From Xenorhabdus yunnanensis (GTDB lineage Bacteria > Pseudomonadota > Gammaproteobacteria > Enterobacterales > Enterobacteriaceae): a stretch of DNA of 64,000 nucleotides. The position numbers were made by a program, and so were the translations under genes. The notes beneath the pieces were generated by a model. It saw only the letters and a list, made by a program, of their open reading frames with translations, had not been told where the DNA came from and searched no databases. Numbering within the stretch: the stretch's first letter is position 1; each line of letters begins with the position of its first letter. The stretch covers positions 1 through 64,000 of the forward strand of contig NZ_JAQRFI010000009.1 in assembly GCF_028598805.1 (NCBI RefSeq). Direction: 5' to 3'. This document shows positions 57,199 to 64,000 of this stretch, in pieces.

Positions 57199-57675
57199 AT
57201 GAATAAATATATCTCTGTCGTATATGAGGAGTTATCCTCTATTCTTTTTATAGAAAAAAATGACATTAAAGAAAATTCTTCATTAATTAATGAATTGGGG
57301 GCTGATTCTTTAGATGTCATTGATTTATCGTTTAATTTAGGCAAAAAATTCGGAATAACAATGCCGACAAAAAGTGTTTTTGCTCATGCCAATGAAATTC
57401 TTTCTGAAAGCGTTCTGGCGAAGTTATTGAATGAGAATGTTCTAACGCAAGAAGGTAAGAGATTGCTGATTCATAGTTGTTACAATTATACAGAAGTACA
57501 GCTGAATTCTATTAATACTTTGGGGGATGTGTTTGGTGAAACTAATGTACATAATTGGGCTTCATTATGTCAGAAAGTTTGTGAATCCAATGGGAAAAGT
57601 GCTGATGAAATCATTATTGGCGAAATAGAAAAATATTGCTCAGATATTCTTAATGAATCAGGACGTATATCCTGA
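57199..57675 (+). CDS. Acyl carrier protein with C-terminal extension
   Basis: A carrier protein of 158 residues. The ATG at 57199 has GAGGG five bases upstream; the frame runs further upstream into a hydrophobic stretch that is probably untranslated. Residues 1-80 are a standard ACP with ELGADSLDVIDL; Ser37 is the phosphopantetheine site. The remaining 80 or so residues, including LIHSCYNYTEVQ and EIEKYCSDIL, are not part of a normal ACP, and I do not recognise them. It is first in the ketosynthase operon and should carry the growing chain. Confidence 0.85.
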   Translation: MNKYISVVYEELSSILFIEKNDIKENSSLINELGADSLDVIDLSFNLGKKFGITMPTKSVFAHANEILSESVLAKLLNENVLTQEGKRLLIHSCYNYTEVQLNSINTLGDVFGETNVHNWASLCQKVCESNGKSADEIIIGEIEKYCSDILNESGRIS

Positions 57676-57759
57676 AGAAATAAAGATTAATAAATTGTTG
57701 TTTTAATGTAAATAAAGAGTGCATAACTTTAATTAAATATTGTTAAGGTAGAAATCACT

Positions 57760-59028
57760 ATGGCTGGTATACCTACAGATAGAATTGCTGTAACCGGTTA
57801 TGGTTTGATTGTTCGTAATCATGATTGCCCAAGTGATTTATTTAATTCATTGGCAGAAGGGAAATCACTTATCTGTGAAGATGAGCTATTAAAGGAGTAT
57901 GGGATAGAAAATGTTCCCAGTGCCAAGTTATCGTCGAAAGATATAGATAGGTTACGTAATCAATTTAATTTTACAGGACAATTATCCAATAATCGTGTTT
58001 TTTTGATGGCCTATGGTGCAGCATCAAAGAGTCTGCATATGGCGGGATTAGCAGATAAAGAGCTGAATCAAGCTAACTGTGAATTATTTTTTGCTAATAA
58101 TAAGATGTTTCTTGACAGTAAATCTTTATCTCATTACTTCAATGATGAAGAAACGTCCTATCCGTCAAAATATATTGATATTGAACATTTCGGGGAGTTA
58201 ATTCCCCCCTATGAACTTGTTAAGGAATTGGCAAAGCGTTTGCATGTTCCGGCCTTGCCAAAGGTTTACAGTGATGCCTGTATTGCAGGTATGAGCGCAC
58301 TTTATTCTGCATGTCAGAATCTCAAAAGTGGCAAACTTGATATCGCATTGGTTGGTGCTTCAGAAGAAGCCACCCATCCGATCATGCAGATATTATTTAA
58401 GAAAGTCAGGGCGCTTTATGATGGTAGGTTCGCAGACTTACATCAATGTTCACGGGCTTTCGATAAAGACAGGGCAGGCTGTGTTCTTGCCGATGCCGCT
58501 GCATTTTTAGTCGTAGAACGCTATTCCCATGCAGTTGCCAGAAAAGCACCAATATTGGCTGAAATTGCCGGAATATCCCGACAGTCTGAAGGATATAGGA
58601 TGACATCAACCGACTTATCCGGTCGATATTATCTTAATTCTATGTCTGTGGCTTTGCAGGAGGCCGGATTACTACCGGAAGAGATAGATCATATTAATTC
58701 CCATGGTACTTCCACGGTGAATAATGATCTTGCAGAAAGCAAAGCGATTCATGCGCTTTTCTCCCATAATCCTCCGGTTATATCCACGAAATCAGCGACA
58801 GGGCATTCACTTGCCGTTAGTGGGCTATTGGAGGCCATACTTTCTATTGAGACACTGAAAAATGGGCTTATTCTTCCCAGCTTGAATTTTTCTGAATCGG
58901 GAAAAATGGATGACATTATTAATGTCAACAACTCAGCAAAAGCCATGTCCGTCAATTACATCATGAGCAATTCTTTTGGGTTTGGCGGTGAAAACAGCAG
59001 CCTGATATTAAAACGGGCTGAGGGGTAA
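57760..59028 (+). CDS. Beta-ketoacyl synthase with complete active site (KS1)
   Basis: A FabF-like condensing enzyme of 422 residues. The thiolase-fold triad is intact: Cys174 in SDACIAG, His315 in NSHGTST and His349 in TGHSLAVSG, with Lys344 in TKSATGH. The N-terminal half is divergent from FabF, and the motif around Cys differs from the usual TACxxG, which points to a specialised rather than housekeeping role. It is followed three bases later by a triad-less homologue, an arrangement like the KS/chain-length-factor pairs of type II polyketide synthases. Confidence 0.9.
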   Translation: MAGIPTDRIAVTGYGLIVRNHDCPSDLFNSLAEGKSLICEDELLKEYGIENVPSAKLSSKDIDRLRNQFNFTGQLSNNRVFLMAYGAASKSLHMAGLADKELNQANCELFFANNKMFLDSKSLSHYFNDEETSYPSKYIDIEHFGELIPPYELVKELAKRLHVPALPKVYSDACIAGMSALYSACQNLKSGKLDIALVGASEEATHPIMQILFKKVRALYDGRFADLHQCSRAFDKDRAGCVLADAAAFLVVERYSHAVARKAPILAEIAGISRQSEGYRMTSTDLSGRYYLNSMSVALQEAGLLPEEIDHINSHGTSTVNNDLAESKAIHALFSHNPPVISTKSATGHSLAVSGLLEAILSIETLKNGLILPSLNFSESGKMDDIINVNNSAKAMSVNYIMSNSFGFGGENSSLILKRAEG

Positions 59029-59031
59029 ATC

Positions 59032-60117
59032 ATGGGAATTTATATTACCAGTGGAGTGAGTTTGCTTCCCGATGGCCTGAGTATGGATGACATTATTCAT
59101 GGCAAAATACAAGAGGTCCATTTGTCAAACAGTTCCCTGAATTTGTCCAATATTTTAGGAGAACGGTGTATTGATGAAACGTCTTTTGTCATGCCACGTA
59201 TGGATAAGGTAGTTCGGCGAGTAGCAAATGCACAGAGCAGATGGGTGCTCTATACCGGGATTAAAACTTGGGAAAACAGTTTTGGCGATAAGTTTCCTCC
59301 TGAACAACGGGGGTTATTTATTGGATTGGGAACCAGTGATGCTGATGACAGTTCAATTCCCATCGCTTTTGATGCAGAAAATGATGAGGACTATGTTTCA
59401 AGGGCATTAATTGAAACCCCTCCATTGATGGGATTGACACTGTTAAACACTTCAACGGTCAGTCATTTGTCCCAACATCTTGATATTACCGGTGATAATG
59501 GATTCTTTTCCCCTCATGTCGATGCTGGGGGAAACGCATTTTTGGAAGGTTATTACAGCATTAAGGAAGAGCACAGCCAGTTTGTTCTGTGTGGGGGCGG
59601 TAGCCAGAAAATCTCCACATGGTACTACCTTTCCTATGAACGCCTTATCAAAGATGTTCCGTGGATACCCGCAGAAGCCGCTTCATTTATTACGTTACAC
59701 GAAGATAGCCATCATGCGGACAGTGAGATTTCCCAAGTGTTTCGCACCACTCTTCACAACCGCGATCATGTGGGGCAACTTCTGACTTGGATGTCGGGAG
59801 AAAATAGATTACCTGCTCAAATTATCCATGTTGGGAAAATCACAGCTGAATTCGTGGCACAGGTTGATGACGTGATCCCGTCCGCGTTGCAATTTCATTT
59901 AGATAAAGCGATGGGATATTGCGGTGCAGCGGCTCCCTTTGTGGCGATTAACTTGCTCATTGATATGCATAAAAAAGGCCTGACTATCGATAATGTCAAT
60001 CGAAACGCCAGCTGCCAGCACTCTTCTGATTTGGCATGGATACTGGTTCATGGACTGGAAAATCAATGTATTGCCATTTTACTTCGCATGGGGATGTTTA
60101 ACGGGGGAGAGCTGTGA
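59032..60117 (+). CDS. Ketosynthase homologue lacking the catalytic triad (chain-length-factor-like)
   Basis: A protein of 361 residues with a degenerate ketosynthase fold. The position of the active cysteine reads PHVDAGGNAF (about 161-170), with no Cys, and the HGTST and KxxxGH motifs are not recognisable. In type II polyketide synthases the inactive partner of the KS heterodimer looks like this and sets chain length. It sits between KS1 and KS3 with a three-base gap before it and a one-base overlap after it, so the three proteins are probably made in equal amounts. Confidence 0.8.
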   Translation: MGIYITSGVSLLPDGLSMDDIIHGKIQEVHLSNSSLNLSNILGERCIDETSFVMPRMDKVVRRVANAQSRWVLYTGIKTWENSFGDKFPPEQRGLFIGLGTSDADDSSIPIAFDAENDEDYVSRALIETPPLMGLTLLNTSTVSHLSQHLDITGDNGFFSPHVDAGGNAFLEGYYSIKEEHSQFVLCGGGSQKISTWYYLSYERLIKDVPWIPAEAASFITLHEDSHHADSEISQVFRTTLHNRDHVGQLLTWMSGENRLPAQIIHVGKITAEFVAQVDDVIPSALQFHLDKAMGYCGAAAPFVAINLLIDMHKKGLTIDNVNRNASCQHSSDLAWILVHGLENQCIAILLRMGMFNGGEL

Positions 60118-61409
60118 TGATTTCTGGACATCGTGTGGTGGTTACAGGGATGGGGATCGTCAGTGCCTTCGGGACTGATATTGAGATTTTCTGGAAAAAA
60201 CTTTGTGATGGGGAATCGGCCGTCAAGCCGTTAGTGTGTGCAGATAATGGGGCGTTGCCAATCAAATATGCGGCTCAAATTGATTTTGATTCATTAATTG
60301 CTCAGAACCCCGTTTATTTACCGGAATCAGGCATTACAGACCGACGTGGTGTAATGGGCATAGTTGCTGCGGCTAAGGCATTGGAAGATGCAGGGCTGGC
60401 TTCCTTATATTTATCTGAGAAACGGTTGTTGTCTGAGGAACGCATGGGGATTTATGGATGCAGCGGAGTTTCTGACATCACTGAAAATGACAGACATTTT
60501 GCTCGCCATCATCATGGTTCGGTTATGCAGGCTATGTTTCAGCAACGCAATAATTTGGGTTCTTATTCCGGCGTAAGATGCAGTAATGATGGCATGGTGG
60601 TGGAGATTGCTCGCCGGTTCGGGTTATCTGGTCCTGTTGTCAATGTAAATGCAGCGTGTGCGGGTGCGACTCATGCTATCGGGTTGGCGTGCCAAGCCAT
60701 CAAAAGGCAAGAGGCTTCCATCATGCTGGCAGGTGGGGCGGATTCCGTCATTAGCCTGCGTACTTTGGTCGGGTTGAATTTATTGGGGGCAACTGCCGTA
60801 ACCGAAAAATGGGGTAGCAAACTTTGTCGTCCCTTTGATAAACATCGCAGTGGGTTGATTGCGGGCGAAGGCGGGGCTTTTTTGGTACTTGAGAGTGAAG
60901 AAAGCGCGTTGCGCAGGGGAGCCAAAATTTATGCGGAGATTAAAGGTTACGGTGCTTCCTTGGATGCCTATAAACTGACGGCCCCTCATCCCGATGGTAT
61001 GGGCGCTGAAAGTGCTATCAGGCAGGCTATCAGCAGTAGTGGATTGCAGCTGAACCAGATTGATTATATCAATGCTCACGGCACATCCACCCCCCTGAAT
61101 GATGAACTGGAAACGGCTGTTATCAAACGTATTTTTGGCACTCAGCCGCCATTGGTGTCATCAATCAAATCCATGTTGGGGCATTGGATAGCAGCTGCAG
61201 GAGCTATAGAAGCTGTAGCAACGGTTTTGACCGTAAAAGAACAGTTCATTCCACCTACAATCAATCTTGAAACCCCTGATCCGCGTTGTGATTTGGATTA
61301 CGTTCCACAACAAGGGCGGTCAGCGCCTGTGCATAACGCGATAACAAATTCATTTGGTTTCGGTGGTATTAATTCGTGCTTAGTCATTGGGGAATATGAT
61401 GAAAGGTAA
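60117..61409 (+). CDS. Beta-ketoacyl synthase with complete active site (KS3)
   Basis: A condensing enzyme of 430 residues, closer to standard FabF than KS1 is. Triad: Cys181 in NAACAGA, His321 in NAHGTST, His356 in MLGHWIAAAG, with Lys351. It ends with the usual NSFGFGGINS. The ATG at 60117 shares a base with the previous stop (TGATG) and has GGGGGAGA upstream; a GTG at 60114 adds one residue. Confidence 0.93.
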   Translation: MISGHRVVVTGMGIVSAFGTDIEIFWKKLCDGESAVKPLVCADNGALPIKYAAQIDFDSLIAQNPVYLPESGITDRRGVMGIVAAAKALEDAGLASLYLSEKRLLSEERMGIYGCSGVSDITENDRHFARHHHGSVMQAMFQQRNNLGSYSGVRCSNDGMVVEIARRFGLSGPVVNVNAACAGATHAIGLACQAIKRQEASIMLAGGADSVISLRTLVGLNLLGATAVTEKWGSKLCRPFDKHRSGLIAGEGGAFLVLESEESALRRGAKIYAEIKGYGASLDAYKLTAPHPDGMGAESAIRQAISSSGLQLNQIDYINAHGTSTPLNDELETAVIKRIFGTQPPLVSSIKSMLGHWIAAAGAIEAVATVLTVKEQFIPPTINLETPDPRCDLDYVPQQGRSAPVHNAITNSFGFGGINSCLVIGEYDER

Positions 61410-62160
61410 GAAAATCAAACTCATTGGTTATCACCTGAACTGTGATCATCCGCAATTCAATTGCCCGGTTTCTGACAATGATGAAAGTGCATTGACTACA
61501 AATAGCAAACTCAGGCGTTTTTATTCCAAAGGTACGGAAAAATGTCTGATTTCAACCAGAAGGCTATTACTATCATCGGGCCTGAACATTGACGATCCCG
61601 CAATAAAATTTGGACTGTATGCCACCCAGTATGGCTATCTTCACCCAATGCCTGGCGAACTACTGCCAGAATGGGAACAAAATGGGATAAGAAATAAACA
61701 GAGTATTTATCAGGCCATTTGGGCATCAGAACAGGTAAATCCTTTCCTAATCACATTGTCGCTCAGTAATAACCTACTTGGCGTACTTTCTCAGGAGCTT
61801 GCCCTTCAAGGGGACTGTGCTTCTTTTCTACGTGGAAATATTGGGTTGTTATCCGCGTTTAATGAAGCGGAGTTATTGCTGAATAACGGGGTCATTGACT
61901 ATGCATTAGTTGTTGCTTCTGGCATGGGAAAGATTGATCGTATCGCGCAATCTGATATTTCCGAAACGTTTGTTGAATTTGGCGTTACTTTCATTTTAAC
62001 CCGTGATGACAAACCGACGCAGAAGGATTGCCCGATTGTTGATATTGCTTCTCTGAGCCGCATGTATCATGAAGGAAATTACTCAGCTGAAACACTGGGT
62101 TTTATCAATGACATAGCAGAAGCCATGTCCTCCTCAGCATTGATCGAAAATTTTAATTAA
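61396..62160 (+). CDS. Half-length ketosynthase-like protein (Ketoacyl-synt_2 type)
   Basis: A protein of 254 residues resembling only the N-terminal half of a ketosynthase. A cysteine sits at the nucleophile position (Cys141 in QGDCASFLRGN), but the half that carries both catalytic histidines is absent. Similar short proteins accompany aryl-polyene ketosynthases as chain-length-factor-like partners. The start overlaps KS3 by 14 bases, and the stop lies in a 14-bp tandem repeat. It probably partners a full KS, or acts as an acyl-transfer or priming subunit. Confidence 0.75.
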   Translation: MMKGKKIKLIGYHLNCDHPQFNCPVSDNDESALTTNSKLRRFYSKGTEKCLISTRRLLLSSGLNIDDPAIKFGLYATQYGYLHPMPGELLPEWEQNGIRNKQSIYQAIWASEQVNPFLITLSLSNNLLGVLSQELALQGDCASFLRGNIGLLSAFNEAELLLNNGVIDYALVVASGMGKIDRIAQSDISETFVEFGVTFILTRDDKPTQKDCPIVDIASLSRMYHEGNYSAETLGFINDIAEAMSSSALIENFN

Positions 62161-62193
62161 CACTATTTAATTAACACTATTTAATTAACAATA
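62152..62193. repeat. Three 14-bp tandem repeats overlapping a stop codon
   Basis: TTTAATTAACACTA, the same again, then TTTAATTAACAATA. The stop codon of the half-length ketosynthase gene is in the first copy and the third ends at the ribosome-binding site of the aminotransferase gene, so copy number sets the spacing between the two genes. Confidence 0.85.
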
Positions 62194-62202
62194 GGATTCA
62201 CT

Positions 62203-64000
62203 ATGGAAAGTTATGCTGCATTTTGTAAGCCTCTGCTTACCCGTGCTTTGGCTTCTATTGGGTTAAACAAGACCTACCACCGGGCTTCTGGAAATTTTCT
62301 GTATTGCAAAGATGAAAATGGACAGGAAATACCAATATTGGATCTGCTGGGAGGGTATGGTGCGACATTACTTGGGCACAATTCCCCTTTGATCAGAGAA
62401 AAAATCAAACGTTATCTTGATGAAGAAATTCCGGTTCATAACCAATTTTCCATTAGAAAGCCCGCAGCGATGTTGGCAGAAAGATTGAATGAGTTGTTGA
62501 AAGAAGAAACTGCAACCAATGGAGATTTTGTATTCTGTTTTGCCAGTACGGGGGCAGAATCAATGGAAGTTGCACTGAAGAGTGTCGAGTTTACACGTAA
62601 TGCGCAACTTCTCGCATTAGGGCAAGAAGTGGCACAGGCTGCCAACATACTGGACAACGAAGCTGAGGTTGTACTGACGCAAGAGCAGAGACAGCAACTG
62701 AAATTGGAAAAAGATCCTACTATCCAGGAGATTAAACTGGCTTTGTCTGTGTTTAATCAATTTCAGTTAGACTCAAAGCCGACATTCCTTGCTCTTGAAC
62801 ATGCTTTTCATGGAAAGATGATGGTGACGGCGAACTGCACACATGGTGCCATGTATCGTGACTATTTGAAGCGGCTGAAAATTAACACGCTTTTTCTCTC
62901 TCCTGCCCAATTAGCTGAATTTGTCGAAATGGGGGAAAAAGCCAATGACATTTTAAACAGCTGGTTATGGTTGCCGCAGGAAGAGAATGGTCAAATTGTT
63001 TTGACCAAAAAGACATTTAGAACCGTGGCAGCACTGCTGGTAGAACCCATTCAGGGAGAAGGTGGGGTTTATCCACTCAGTGCAGAACAAGTCACTGGTA
63101 TCAATCGGCTAAAACAGATCCTTGGATGCCCCATTATTGCTGATGAAGTACAGACCGGATCAGGGCGATGTGGATTTTTGGTGGCATCGAGTGATGCGGG
63201 TATTGATGCAGATTACTATGTGCTTTCCAAGGCGTTGGGCGGTGGATATGTCAAAATTGGTGTCGTTGCAATTCGCCAGAAAAGTTTTACGCCGGGGTTC
63301 GATTTAATCCAAAGCTCAACGTTCGGTGAAGATGATTTCTCCTGCCGGGTTGCGCTTGATTATATAAACCTGCTGCATATTGATCAGCGTAAGCTGCTGA
63401 CGCAAGTTATCCAACTGGGAAATGAATTCAAAACGCGGCTGGAGGATTTAAAAGAGCAATATCCTGACGTCATCCAAGAAGTTCGTGGCAAGGGGTTGAT
63501 CTGGGGAGTCGAATTCTATGATGTGATTAATTCAGATTCCTACATTCTGCAAAATATCGCAGCACAAGGCAGTTTGGGCTATGTGATCAGTGGTCATTTA
63601 CTGTGTGGCAGCCATATTCGAGTGGCGCCTTCAGGCAGTGCAGCCAACGTGATTCGTGTGGAGCCATCTGTATTTCTGGAACTTTCACAGGTTATCCGTT
63701 TTATCGAAGCGCTTTCCCGCGTTTGTCTGGCTATTCGTTATGCCAATGCTGGCTTTATTGTTGCTCCCGTGCTTGGGAAACAACTTCCGTCTGTTGTTGC
63801 GGATTATCGTTGCAGCGATACAGAGCAAGAAGATGACTGTACGGCAGATTATAAGGCCGCTTTCGTGAATCATTTGATTTCAGCGGAATGGCTGAAAGAA
63901 GTTGACCCTTCTTTTAGCCTACTCAGCGACGAAGAAATGACGTTGTTTGTCGAAAATACCAGCTTTAATCTTGCGACAAAGCCGTTTAAACCCGCACGTA
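62203..64000 (+). CDS. Class III PLP-dependent aminotransferase with C-terminal extension (runs off the window)
   Basis: At least 599 residues, open at the window end. An AGGA site precedes the ATG. Residues 1-460 form a class III (ornithine/omega-amino acid type) aminotransferase: STGAESMEVALK near 110, PIQGEGGVYPL, the DEVQTGSGRCGF segment, and the PLP lysine Lys343 in LSKALGGG. Class III enzymes normally end near residue 430-470, but this frame continues with at least 130 more residues, so it is a fusion whose second domain I cannot identify from this part. In this operon it may convert a carbonyl on the ketosynthase product into an amine. Confidence 0.9.
   Translation, partial: MESYAAFCKPLLTRALASIGLNKTYHRASGNFLYCKDENGQEIPILDLLGGYGATLLGHNSPLIREKIKRYLDEEIPVHNQFSIRKPAAMLAERLNELLKEETATNGDFVFCFASTGAESMEVALKSVEFTRNAQLLALGQEVAQAANILDNEAEVVLTQEQRQQLKLEKDPTIQEIKLALSVFNQFQLDSKPTFLALEHAFHGKMMVTANCTHGAMYRDYLKRLKINTLFLSPAQLAEFVEMGEKANDILNSWLWLPQEENGQIVLTKKTFRTVAALLVEPIQGEGGVYPLSAEQVTGINRLKQILGCPIIADEVQTGSGRCGFLVASSDAGIDADYYVLSKALGGGYVKIGVVAIRQKSFTPGFDLIQSSTFGEDDFSCRVALDYINLLHIDQRKLLTQVIQLGNEFKTRLEDLKEQYPDVIQEVRGKGLIWGVEFYDVINSDSYILQNIAAQGSLGYVISGHLLCGSHIRVAPSGSAANVIRVEPSVFLELSQVIRFIEALSRVCLAIRYANAGFIVAPVLGKQLPSVVADYRCSDTEQEDDCTADYKAAFVNHLISAEWLKEVDPSFSLLSDEEMTLFVENTSFNLATKPFKPAR

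Overview
The window most resembles the chromosome of an entomopathogenic enterobacterium of the Morganellaceae, most likely Xenorhabdus (or Photorhabdus). This is inferred from the combination of a moderately AT-rich genome, an enteric-type flagellar/chemotaxis locus, a large RHS protein, a Hin-like invertase, chaperone-usher fimbriae and a giant nonribosomal peptide synthetase (NRPS). No marker gene in the window fixes the species.

Positions 1-34.4 kb are a motility locus interrupted by accessory DNA. It opens with a sigma-28 promoter, two methyl-accepting chemotaxis proteins and cheR-cheB-cheY-cheZ. About 4.9 kb of accessory genes follow: an alpha/beta hydrolase, a Hin-like recombinase, an alanine/sodium symporter, an IS110-type transposase remnant and a Tat-exported intradiol dioxygenase. 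Next come flhB-flhA (no flhE), then a second accessory block of about 7.5 kb with a gene fragment, a DUF4291 gene and a complete four-gene chaperone-usher fimbrial operon. After that lie flgN-flgM and flgA on the minus strand and flgBCDEFGHIJ plus flgKL on the plus strand, closed by a strong terminator. Sigma-28 promoters are readable before the first receptor, flgM and flgK.

Positions 34.9-44.4 kb are accessory DNA: an unrecognised 358-residue protein, a 1661-residue RHS protein with a compositionally distinct C-terminal tip and no evident immunity gene, an SGNH/SASA-type esterase on the minus strand, a long AT-rich gap, and a coupled DUF1349 plus short-chain dehydrogenase pair.

Positions 44.5-64 kb are a biosynthetic cluster with a divergent layout. 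On the minus strand is a 3919-residue NRPS with domain order C-A-T-C-A-T-C-A-T-C-T. Its last adenylation domain has been cut out, leaving only the two edges, and there is no thioesterase. On the plus strand, from a shared AT-rich intergenic region, runs an operon of an acyl carrier protein with a C-terminal extension, an active ketosynthase, a triad-less ketosynthase homologue, a second active ketosynthase, a half-length ketosynthase-like protein, and a class III aminotransferase that runs off the window. I infer that this operon builds an aminated acyl or polyketide chain that joins the NRPS peptide. I do not recognise the pathway as a named natural-product system, and it is the best candidate here for something undescribed.
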